DNA from: Rhizobiales bacterium IMCC20636
Lineage (GTDB): Bacteria; Pseudomonadota; Alphaproteobacteria; Rhizobiales; GCA-2746425
Direction: 5' to 3'
Assembly (NCBI GenBank): GCA_016865015.1
Contig: CP018226.1
Location: 2,945,001 to 3,009,000, forward strand
DNA length: 64,000 nucleotides
Translations under genes and position numbers: made by a program
Shown here: in pieces, positions 18,375 through 25,665 of the stretch
Position numbering within the stretch: position 1 is the stretch's first letter
Layout of the letters: the number at the start of each line of letters is the position of its first letter
The notes under the pieces: model-generated
What the model was told of the DNA's origin: nothing
What the model saw: the letters and a program-made list of their open reading frames with translations, nothing else
Databases searched by the model: none

Positions 18375-19423
18375 TGGTCACTTTCTCCTGCGCCAAGCAT
18401 CACTTTCATGCCCGTATCTGCTGCGCGATAAATCTGAGTCTGCAATTCAAGGTTTCTCAAATAGCTCGTAGCGGTGTTCTCAAGCGCCTGTCCAGTTCTC
18501 AAATGCTCCACCACATGGTTTTGCAGCTGGTAGACGCAATCGCCGCCAAAATCCCTGTTATCAAAGGAATAGTTGTGCGTGTGCCAGACGTTCTCGCCAA
18601 ATTTGCGAATACGGATGAGTCCATCTCCGGACAGATGCAGGCTTGCCGCACTCCCCTCAATGAGGAATTCACCCATCGTCAGGCGTCTGTTTTCAGCCAC
18701 ATGGTCAAGCGTCCGGTTGCCATCGAAGACAATGCGGGCAGCGTCTTCCATCTGGAAGGTGAAGGTGCCGCTGTCTTCCCCGACAATGACAGGATTGGAT
18801 TGAAACAGATCAGCGCTGACGGCCACCGGCTCGCCGAACAGAAAGCGAAAGACATCGATCCAGTGCACACCGGTTTCGCGAATCAAAAACTGTTTCATGT
18901 CTCTGAAATAGGGTTGGCGATCAAGATAGGCATCTGCGGCGGCACCATCGCCTGGTCTCAGCCTGAATTGTGCCTGCACAACACGCCCCAGCTGCCCGTC
19001 CTGCAGAATGCGCTGTATTTCGCGGTACCAGGGCTGAAACCGGAAGTTCTCGTGAACCACCAATTGTGTCGCGCTTTTATCACTTTCCGCTGCCAGTTGC
19101 CGTGCCTGAGACAGGGATTCACAAAAGGGCTTCTGGCAAATGATGGCCCGCACGCGTCCCAATGCAGGGCGCACCAGATCAAGATGTGTCGCAGGCGGCG
19201 TTGCAACATCGAGAATATCAAAATCACCCGATGACAGCATCTCATCGATGGTTTCAAACACTACGATCTGCGGTGCTTCCGTCAAGGCGGCAGACCGCCG
19301 GTCTGCTTTCGCGTCCGTCAAGGCCTGCAAGGTTACCCCTGCCAGTCTTTGCCAGGCTTTGAGATGAAACTCCGCAAAATGGCCATATCCAACCATTGCG
19401 ACACGGAGAGACGGCGTTGCCAT
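18371..19423 (-). CDS. Gfo/Idh/MocA-family oxidoreductase
   Basis: A 350-residue NAD(P)-dependent dehydrogenase. The N-terminal Rossmann fold starts VAMVGYGHFAEFHLKAW, with the GxGxxA-like dinucleotide motif. The family's substrate-proximal lysine is in CQKPFCES (EKP is usual; here QKP). The C-terminal alpha/beta domain has GVHWIDVFRFLFGEP with the conserved histidine. Members oxidise sugars, inositols or related polyols, often to lactones. It lies 3 bases after the dehydrogenase-like gene upstream and overlaps the GntR gene by 4 bases, so it is part of one operon. The exact substrate cannot be told from sequence. Confidence 0.9.
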   Translation of the reverse strand: MATPSLRVAMVGYGHFAEFHLKAWQRLAGVTLQALTDAKADRRSAALTEAPQIVVFETIDEMLSSGDFDILDVATPPATHLDLVRPALGRVRAIICQKPFCESLSQARQLAAESDKSATQLVVHENFRFQPWYREIQRILQDGQLGRVVQAQFRLRPGDGAAADAYLDRQPYFRDMKQFLIRETGVHWIDVFRFLFGEPVAVSADLFQSNPVIVGEDSGTFTFQMEDAARIVFDGNRTLDHVAENRRLTMGEFLIEGSAASLHLSGDGLIRIRKFGENVWHTHNYSFDNRDFGGDCVYQLQNHVVEHLRTGQALENTATSYLRNLELQTQIYRAADTGMKVMLGAGESDQ

Positions 19424-19426
19424 GGG

Positions 19427-20563
19427 TCAGGCCACCTTGTCGGAAAAGCCATCTGCCACGATCCGCTTATCAACATTGGCAATCACGGAAGCGGCACAAT
19501 CAATCGTGTTAGCTGCCCCGCCCAGATCCGCCGTCAAATCGCGCTGTGCCACAACATTTTCCCCGACTGCTTCGTCAATCAGACGCGCCGCCTTCGCCAA
19601 ATCCTGATCATCATGTTCCGCTGCCAGCCATTCCAGCATCATGGCGGCGGACAGGATCATCGCCAAAGGATTTGCGATGCCCCTGCCCGCAATATCCGGC
19701 GCGCTGCCGTGGCAGGGTTGGAAAACAGCAGCGTCATCGCCGATATCAGCCGAAGGCGCCAGCCCGAGTGTGCCCATGATTCCAGCCCCCAGATCGGACA
19801 GGATGTCACCGAACATGTTTTCGGTGACCAGAACATCGAATTCCCAGGGTTTTTGAACCATCCACATCGCCAACGCATCAACATAGGCCGCATCGGCCTC
19901 GATTTCCGGGAATGCCTTGGCGCGCTCGAAAAAGATCGAGCGGAAAAACCAGAATGCGCGGAAAACATTGGCCTTATCAACGCATGTTACCTTGGCCGTG
20001 CGGTTGAATTTTTTGGCGCGCTGAGTTGCCAGCCGAAAGGCAAAGTCAAACAGTTTCTCACTGACACGCCGGGTAATGCGCAGTGTTTCAGTGGCTTCCT
20101 GATCATCATGGACCTGTCCCTCATGCATGTGTGCAAACAGGCCCTCGGTCGATTCGCGGATCAGGACGAAATCAATCTGTTCTGCGCGCGGATCAGCCAG
20201 CGGCGTTGTTTGGCCGGGATAGACCCGAACAGGCCTGACACCGGCATACAAATCCAGCTCGAACCGCAAATCAATCTGCGGCGTGATTTCGGTGCCGTCC
20301 GGCTTTCGGATCGACGGCAGACCCATCGCAGACAACAGCACAGCGTCTGCTGCCCGTGCGGCGTCTATCGAGGCTTTGGGCAGCGCTTCACCGGTATCTT
20401 TGAAATGGCCCGCACCAGCTGGCACATGCTTGAAATCAAAAGAGAATGAGCCAAACGAACCTGCGACATGCCGCAGCAAATCCAATGTGGGCGCCATTAT
20501 TTCAGGACCGATGCCATCTCCATCGAAAACCGTAATTGCATAGACCTTCGGCTGTTGAACCAA
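19427..20563 (-). CDS. Isopropylmalate/isocitrate dehydrogenase-family enzyme
   Basis: A 378-residue beta-decarboxylating dehydrogenase. Landmarks are VFDGDGIGPEIM, RESTEGLFAHMHEGQ (a substrate loop unlike canonical LeuB), CVDKANVFRAFWFFR with the catalytic lysine, and the metal-binding aspartates in TENMFGDILSDLGAGIMG. It should oxidise and decarboxylate a 2-hydroxy acid with NAD+ and Mg2+ or Mn2+. Tartrate or D-malate dehydrogenases are the nearest functional analogues, and the catabolic context argues against leucine synthesis. The start is TTG at 20563, chosen because GGGAGAG lies just upstream and no ATG precedes the dinucleotide-binding strand. It is the first gene of the minus-strand operon. 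Confidence 0.86.
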   Translation of the reverse strand: MVQQPKVYAITVFDGDGIGPEIMAPTLDLLRHVAGSFGSFSFDFKHVPAGAGHFKDTGEALPKASIDAARAADAVLLSAMGLPSIRKPDGTEITPQIDLRFELDLYAGVRPVRVYPGQTTPLADPRAEQIDFVLIRESTEGLFAHMHEGQVHDDQEATETLRITRRVSEKLFDFAFRLATQRAKKFNRTAKVTCVDKANVFRAFWFFRSIFFERAKAFPEIEADAAYVDALAMWMVQKPWEFDVLVTENMFGDILSDLGAGIMGTLGLAPSADIGDDAAVFQPCHGSAPDIAGRGIANPLAMILSAAMMLEWLAAEHDDQDLAKAARLIDEAVGENVVAQRDLTADLGGAANTIDCAASVIANVDKRIVADGFSDKVA

Positions 20564-20970
20564 CTCACTCTCCCAATATTAATGATGCCCATCTGCACAC
20601 CGTTGCCTGTGTTCATGGCGTGGTTATGTGTGCTGCAAGGCCGCACAACTCATAGTAGCACGCCCTGCGCCTCACCCGCATACAGGTATTGACCTCTTCA
20701 GACTTTAATGCATACATTAATTAATGCATTGAAGCAAGATCAAGGCATCTCATGACGCCTCGGGCAACTCGAGATGGCAAGACCAAGGGGCACCTGGTCG
20801 CATGTCTAATAAGGAGTTTAACTTATCCATTGTGCGAATAGACGGGAGGTCTGTTCCGTAATAAGGATCAATCAGCGCATAAATGAAAATTCTGGTATCA
20901 ATAACCACCGCTATATGTGTGGATTTTGAAGCTGCATTTTCTGCGCAACAAAAAAGTCTGGGAGGACTAC
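20564..20970. other. Divergent control region of the catabolic locus
   Basis: About 407 bases between the minus-strand dehydrogenase gene and the plus-strand TRAP binding-protein gene. It contains the operator-like palindrome and a plausible sigma70-type promoter described separately. The rest, from 20760 to 20960, has no recognised element apart from the GGGAGGAC ribosome-binding site just before 20971. Confidence 0.6.
20689..20732. promoter_or_regulatory. Candidate promoter and GntR operator
   Basis: TTGACC (20689-20694) and TACATT (20713-20718), 18 bases apart, form a plausible rightward promoter. Across the -10 lies an AT-rich palindrome: AATGCAT occurs at 20707 and 20723, and CATTAATTAATG (20715-20726) is a perfect 12-base palindrome. 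An operator overlapping the -10 between divergent operons, one of which encodes a GntR-FCD repressor, is the expected arrangement. This is inference from position and symmetry. Confidence 0.6.
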
Positions 20971-22017
20971 ATGAAAAAGTTTACGAAAATCGCGCTGGCG
21001 ACCGTCAGTGCCATCGGCCTGATGGCAGCACCTGCAATGGCAGAAAAAGTCCGCATGAAGGTTGCGTCATCTTATCCCTCTTCACAACCACTGATAGGTT
21101 CGGCTGGCGTGGAGCTGACCAAAACAATCACAGCAATTACGAATGGCGATATTGAAATGCGCTTCTTCGAACCAGGTGCGCTCGTGCCGGCATTCGAAGT
21201 TCTGGATGCGGTTGGCAACGGCACGGCTGATGCGGCCTGGTCGAACCCCGGCTACCACACCTCAAAGGACATCGCTTTTGCCATGTTCTCTGCGATCCCG
21301 TTTGGACCAGGTGCCGGTGAATATGGCGCGTGGATGTTCTATGGCGGTGGCCAGGAACTGATGAATGAGAAGCTCTACAACACATTCAATGTGCATTCCG
21401 AAATTTGTGGTGTCTCACCACCAGAGACATCCGGCTGGTTCCGCAAGGAAATCACTTCGCTTGACGATATGAAAGGCATGAAAATGCGTTTCTTCGGGCT
21501 TGGTGCCCGGGTCATGCAGAAACTTGGTGTGGACACACAATTGCTGCCAGGCGGCGAAATCTATCCGGCTCTTGAGCGCGGTACGATTGATGCAACGGAA
21601 TATTCGATGCCTGTTGTCGATGAAGCTGCCGGTTTTTATCAGCTTGCGAAGTTCAACTACTTCCCCGGCTGGCATCAGCAATCCACATTGCAGGATCTGT
21701 TGGTCAATCTTGATACATGGAATGGCATGACCGACAATCAGCGTCTTGCAATCCGCACAGCCTGCCGTGCGACCTACACCAACATGCTGACAGAAGGCGA
21801 AGCCATCAATGGTGCAGCCCTCACCCGTCTGCGTGATGAAAAAGGCGTCAATATCCGTAACTGGAGTGACGAGCAACTTGCCGTTTACGAAGAAAACTGG
21901 GGCATTGTTGTTGAGGAGCTGAAAGCTGAATCTGAAATCTTTGCCGAAGCATGGGCTGCTTTGAAAGAATTTCAGGTCGGTTATGATGTCTGGAAAGAAA
22001 ACGCATATCTGAAATAG
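20971..22017 (+). CDS. dctP: TRAP transporter solute-binding protein (DctP/TakP type)
   Basis: A 348-residue periplasmic binding protein for a carboxylate. A Sec signal peptide covers residues 1-23 (ending AMA before EKVRM). The mature part has the TRAP fold, with the conserved arginine region MRFFGLGARVMQKLG and GGEIYPALERGTIDATEY, a motif close to the TakP alpha-keto-acid-binding subgroup. The ATG at 20971 follows GGGAGGAC, and an in-frame ATG 18 codons earlier would disrupt the signal peptide. It is the first gene of dctP-dctQ-dctM, transcribed away from the catabolic operon. A hairpin after it may raise its level over the membrane subunits. Confidence 0.94.
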   Translation: MKKFTKIALATVSAIGLMAAPAMAEKVRMKVASSYPSSQPLIGSAGVELTKTITAITNGDIEMRFFEPGALVPAFEVLDAVGNGTADAAWSNPGYHTSKDIAFAMFSAIPFGPGAGEYGAWMFYGGGQELMNEKLYNTFNVHSEICGVSPPETSGWFRKEITSLDDMKGMKMRFFGLGARVMQKLGVDTQLLPGGEIYPALERGTIDATEYSMPVVDEAAGFYQLAKFNYFPGWHQQSTLQDLLVNLDTWNGMTDNQRLAIRTACRATYTNMLTEGEAINGAALTRLRDEKGVNIRNWSDEQLAVYEENWGIVVEELKAESEIFAEAWAALKEFQVGYDVWKENAYLK

Positions 22018-22038
22018 GGTTTGCACAATAGCAACTAG

Positions 22039-22067
22039 AACCGCGCCAGAAATGGCGCGGTTTCTGT
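22039..22067 (+). terminator. Hairpin between dctP and dctQ (partial terminator or mRNA stabiliser)
   Basis: A perfect 10-base inverted repeat, AACCGCGCCA and TGGCGCGGTT, closes a GAAA tetraloop and is followed by TTTCTGTG, only a weak T-tract. It lies 22 bases after the dctP stop and 82 bases before dctQ. Such hairpins commonly protect the binding-protein message or stop part of transcription. Complete termination is unlikely here. Confidence 0.7.
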
Positions 22068-22148
22068 GCTTGTGTCAGGGCATTGCCCCGTCCTGACGCC
22101 AGTGTTCAGCCCCAGTTCCACCGCCCAATCTTCTGATCGGCAAATGCT

Positions 22149-22718
22149 ATGAAAAAATCAGCCCTTTCTCCCATCTACAACACTTTCGACTGGGTGTTGG
22201 CATGGGCAGCACGCTTCGGCGCAATCGCAATGGTCGCCCTGATCGCGATCACCATGTACGATGTGATGACGCGCTATTTCAGCATTCCCAAATTCTCCGG
22301 CCTGAACTCAACAATGGTTCAGGAATCGGAATATTGGGCACATGGCATCCTGTTTGCCCTGTTGATGGGATACGGCCTGACGAAACAGGTTCATGTGCGG
22401 ATCGATCTGGTGCGGGACATGATGCCGAGGAAGATCAAATATGTGATGGAGATTCTGGGAATAACGATTTTCCTCATTCCCTTCGCCTATATCGGGACCA
22501 TTTACTGCTTCGATTACGCCGTGAAATCCTATGTTGATGGGGAGGTTTCGCCCTCCACGGTGGGGCTGACAAATATCTGGATCCTCAAATCGACACTGGT
22601 CATGATGTTTGGCCTCATGTTGCTCGCAGGCGTCTCGCAGTTGCTGAAGTCGGTTGACGGGCTTCTGGGAAATCTGACTGCCGAACAAGAAGTGCACGTC
22701 TTGGGAGGCAGTCACTGA
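22149..22718 (+). CDS. dctQ: TRAP transporter small permease (DctQ)
   Basis: A 189-residue inner-membrane protein with four predicted hydrophobic helices (about residues 20-45, 68-85, 102-122 and 148-168). Typical DctQ features include YDVMTRYF in the first loop and an aromatic/charged E-S-E-Y-W region before helix 2 (VQESEYWAHG). It bridges the binding protein and the large permease. Its TGA overlaps the dctM ATG (TGATG), giving translational coupling. Confidence 0.93.
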   Translation: MKKSALSPIYNTFDWVLAWAARFGAIAMVALIAITMYDVMTRYFSIPKFSGLNSTMVQESEYWAHGILFALLMGYGLTKQVHVRIDLVRDMMPRKIKYVMEILGITIFLIPFAYIGTIYCFDYAVKSYVDGEVSPSTVGLTNIWILKSTLVMMFGLMLLAGVSQLLKSVDGLLGNLTAEQEVHVLGGSH

Positions 22719-24181
22719 TGACCCTTGCTGAAGCACTTCCGCTGCTGATGTTTGCAGCGCTCGCCGTCTTCCTGTTTTCCGGTTTCCCCGTTGCTTTCAT
22801 TCTTGGCGGTGTCGGCCTCAGCTTCGCTTTTATCGCGATCCAGGTCGATCCCTGGCTATTTGACTGGCCACAATTCAACGCTATTCCTGCCCGCGTTTAT
22901 GGAGCCATTTCCACCAATTTGATCCTGACTGCGATCCCGATGTTCATATTCATGGGGACGATGCTGGAAAAGTCGGGCATTGCGCGCGATCTGTTAAATT
23001 GTCTGCAAGTGATCTTGCGCCGGGTACCAGGTGGTCTGGCGCTGTCGGTGGTGATCATGGGCACCATTCTTGCCGCCACGACAGGCATTATCGGCGCATC
23101 CGTGATCATGATGTCGCTGCTGGCTCTTCCGGTGATGATGGAACGGAACTATTCCCCTGCTCTGGCATCCGGCACAGTTGCTGCGTCGGGCACACTCGGC
23201 ATTCTGATACCACCTTCCATCATGCTGGTGATCATGGCTGATTTGCTGAGCAAATCTGTTGGTAATCTGTTTGTTGCGGCGATCATTCCCGGCTTCATGC
23301 TGGCCAGTTTCTATCTGATCTATATCGTGATCCGTTGCTCCATCAATCCGACACTGGCCCCCAAGCCGCAGGGTAATATCGGACCCAAAACGGCTGTTGG
23401 TTATGTGGGCATGATCATCCGTTCCTTTGTGCCCCCTGTGATTCTTATCATTATGGTCCTGGGGTCCATTCTGGGGGGCTTTGCGACACCTACAGAGGCG
23501 GCTTCCGTTGGTGCCTTCGGCGCTATTCTTCTAGCGATCTTCAACCTGATCCTCCTGCCGGCACTTAAAATTCAGGATATGAAATTTGAAGGCCAGGCGG
23601 AGCTGGAAGATGACAAGCTTCAGGACGGCGAAGGGCTTTTGGGCCGGTTCTGGCGGATCTTCAAAGATGTGGTCATGCGGTCAGCCCTGACCAATGCGAT
23701 GATCTTCGGTATTTTCATCGGTGCCACGTTGTTTTCCTACGTCTTCCGCCAGATTGGCGGCGAGGAAGTCGTCATTCACATTTTTGACAGCTGGGGACTG
23801 GGATCATGGGGCATTCTGTTTGCACTGATGGTGCTGGTATTCCTGTTGGGATTCTTTTTTGACTGGATCGAAATCACGCTGATCGTCCTGCCTGTTTTTG
23901 CCCCCATCATCGCCAAGCTCAGCTTTGGTGATCATGTGGCCGCAATCGACACTGTTTACTGGTTTGCCATCCTGATGGCGATCAACTTGCAGACATCGTT
24001 CCTGACGCCTCCATTCGGGTTTGCGCTGTTCTACCTGAAAGCGGTGGCCCCCCCGGAGATCAAAATCCAGCACATCTATGCTGGAATCATTCCATTCGTG
24101 TTGCTGCAATTGTCAGGCTTGTCACTGGTGATGCTGTTTCCTGAATTGGCTCTTTGGCTGCCAAGGATGCTGCTTGATTGA
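22718..24181 (+). CDS. dctM: TRAP transporter large permease (DctM)
   Basis: A 487-residue multi-spanning permease of the DctM subfamily, expected to carry the substrate using the sodium gradient. It has about 12 hydrophobic segments. Family-type regions are ATTGIIGASVIMMSLLALPV, GTLGILIPPSIML and NLQTSFLTPPFGFALFYLK near the C-terminus. A slightly extended polar loop lies in the middle (around residues 285-320). It ends 15 bases before the small monooxygenase-fold gene, suggesting the operon continues. Confidence 0.95.
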   Translation: MTLAEALPLLMFAALAVFLFSGFPVAFILGGVGLSFAFIAIQVDPWLFDWPQFNAIPARVYGAISTNLILTAIPMFIFMGTMLEKSGIARDLLNCLQVILRRVPGGLALSVVIMGTILAATTGIIGASVIMMSLLALPVMMERNYSPALASGTVAASGTLGILIPPSIMLVIMADLLSKSVGNLFVAAIIPGFMLASFYLIYIVIRCSINPTLAPKPQGNIGPKTAVGYVGMIIRSFVPPVILIIMVLGSILGGFATPTEAASVGAFGAILLAIFNLILLPALKIQDMKFEGQAELEDDKLQDGEGLLGRFWRIFKDVVMRSALTNAMIFGIFIGATLFSYVFRQIGGEEVVIHIFDSWGLGSWGILFALMVLVFLLGFFFDWIEITLIVLPVFAPIIAKLSFGDHVAAIDTVYWFAILMAINLQTSFLTPPFGFALFYLKAVAPPEIKIQHIYAGIIPFVLLQLSGLSLVMLFPELALWLPRMLLD

Positions 24182-24196
24182 TGAAGGTAGACCCCA

Positions 24197-24484
24197 GTGT
24201 TTGTGGTGACAGTGACATGGAAGGCAAAACCGGATCAGACCAGCGCCTTCTCGGCCAGCCTGATCCGCCAAGCGCACAATTCCCTGAAGAATGAGCCGAA
24301 CTGTCTCCAATTCGATGTTGCTGTTGATCCGCAGGACTCGACCTGCTTTTTGCTGTATGAAGTTTATAGCGCTCCGTCGGATTTCGATGCTCATCTGGTC
24401 TCTGACCATTTCCTCAAATTTTCGGCAGAGACAAATGCGATGGTGGACGAGAAAACCATCAAAGTGTTTCACCGGATAGATTAA
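24197..24484 (+). CDS. Antibiotic-biosynthesis-monooxygenase (ABM) fold protein, YgiN-like
   Basis: A 95-residue protein of the dimeric ferredoxin-like ABM family. Characteristic pieces are VVTVTWKAKPDQTSAF at the start, RQAHNSLKNEPNCLQFDV in the middle and YEVYSAPSDFDAHLVSDHF with the usual histidine. The start is GTG at 24197, with GAAGGTAG about 8 bases upstream. Members act as quinol monooxygenases, as autoinducer-2 (LsrG-like) isomerases, or in small-molecule turnover. It is probably co-transcribed with the TRAP genes before it and the AEC transporter gene 5 bases after it. The substrate is unknown. Confidence 0.85.
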   Translation: MFVVTVTWKAKPDQTSAFSASLIRQAHNSLKNEPNCLQFDVAVDPQDSTCFLLYEVYSAPSDFDAHLVSDHFLKFSAETNAMVDEKTIKVFHRID

Positions 24485-24489
24485 GATAC

Positions 24490-25422
24490 ATGACCAATTT
24501 CTTCAGTATTCTGGAGCTGACACTGCCATTTTTCGCCGTTGTCGCCTTGGGCTACGCTGCTGGCCGAACCAATATCATCGATCCCGAAAGTTCCGGCTCG
24601 ATCAATATTTTCGTGTTCTATTTTGCGATGCCTGCCCTTGTGATCGGCGCCCTCGCCCGACAGGATATCGCAGCCATTCTGGACTGGCGCTTTCTTGGCG
24701 GTTGGCTGGCCGCCGCCTTGGTCTTGTTTGGATTGGGGATGCTGGTCTCCAGAAGCTTTTTCAAGGCAAGCCGTCAGGAAATGGCGCTGTTTGGTCAAGG
24801 TTCTTCCATTGCAAATATCGGATTTCTGGCAATCCCGATTGTGGACGCCACGTTCGGGTCGGAGGGCGTGCGCCTGGCTGCGGCGGCCCTGATCATCGAT
24901 CTGATGATCATGATTCCACTCTCGATCATGATTGTTGAATCTGCTGGTGGCGGCACGCCAGAGGCCGCAGTAAAGCGCGCTCTGGTGGGTGCCATCCGCA
25001 ACCCATTCGCTGTCGCTATTCTGGTTGGAGTGGCGTTATCTGCTAGCGGCATAGGCCTGCCCGGTGCTGCAGGCACTTTCAGCAGTTTTCTCGGCGGCGC
25101 AGCAGCACCAACGGCCCTGTTTGCACTTGGCATGTCGCTGTCACAGCGCAGCGTCGGAGAGAAACTGGCACCGGTTTTCAGCATGAGTTTCCTGAAGCTG
25201 GTGGTACATCCGATCGTCGTTGCGCTGATACTGTATCTGCTGGGACTACCGGCCAGTATTGTGACCATCGGAACTATTATTGCAGCGATGCCGGTTGCCC
25301 AGAATGTTTACGTTCTGGCTGAACATTACGGCATCATGGTTCGGCGCAGCTCTGCAGCCATACTCCTGTCGACGATCATTGCGGTCTTCACGATTACGCT
25401 GATGCTATTTTTATTGGCTTAG
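24490..25422 (+). CDS. AEC (auxin efflux carrier) family transporter
   Basis: A 310-residue membrane protein with about ten hydrophobic segments arranged as two five-helix halves. The N-terminus (LELTLPFFAVVALGYAAGR) and the GSSIANIGFLAIPI and LGMSLSQRS stretches are typical of bacterial AEC permeases, which move organic anions such as malonate or malate. It begins 5 bases after the ABM gene, so it ends the plus-strand operon of the catabolic locus. It could export an intermediate or provide a second uptake route; this is inference. Confidence 0.88.
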   Translation: MTNFFSILELTLPFFAVVALGYAAGRTNIIDPESSGSINIFVFYFAMPALVIGALARQDIAAILDWRFLGGWLAAALVLFGLGMLVSRSFFKASRQEMALFGQGSSIANIGFLAIPIVDATFGSEGVRLAAAALIIDLMIMIPLSIMIVESAGGGTPEAAVKRALVGAIRNPFAVAILVGVALSASGIGLPGAAGTFSSFLGGAAAPTALFALGMSLSQRSVGEKLAPVFSMSFLKLVVHPIVVALILYLLGLPASIVTIGTIIAAMPVAQNVYVLAEHYGIMVRRSSAAILLSTIIAVFTITLMLFLLA

Positions 25423-25593
25423 GATCCGGCTGGACAGCCAGGAATGATCACCGGCTTGTTCTGGGCGAATTATTTTCACTCCGTCACATTGCGGTTCATG
25501 CTAGCCAATAGGGAACCAGCCAGAGCGATTCCCTAGCAAAGAGCACACAGTGTTGACGTTGAGCCATTGGATCATCCAGATCGAATTGTCGGT

Positions 25594-25638
25594 TAGAGCG
25601 TTTGCTGCTTTCACGGAAACGCCTGACACCGCTCTGAC
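25594..25638. repeat. Imperfect palindromic intergenic element
   Basis: A stretch beginning TTAGAGCGTTT and ending CCGCTCTGA, with a smaller inverted pair GCGTTT and AAACGC inside. It resembles the short TAGAG-ended elements near 57784-58044. It lies just before recQ in the 243-base gap after the AEC gene, where no other feature is seen. Confidence 0.45.
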
Positions 25639-25665
25639 GAACCAACACCAGCAAAAAGCACACTA

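Noticed and set aside
17963-19234. 423-residue plus-strand frame opposite the GntR and Gfo/Idh genes
   Set aside because: The minus-strand proteins have strong family motifs and operon overlaps; the plus frame is low in motif content and is a shadow.
19349-20449. 366-residue plus-strand frame opposite the IPMDH-like gene
   Set aside because: It is antisense to a clearly conserved dehydrogenase and has no start context or domain of its own.
20802-20861. 19-codon frame starting with ATG in the divergent control region
   Set aside because: No ribosome-binding site or attenuator-like structure accompanies it; chance occurrence is likely.
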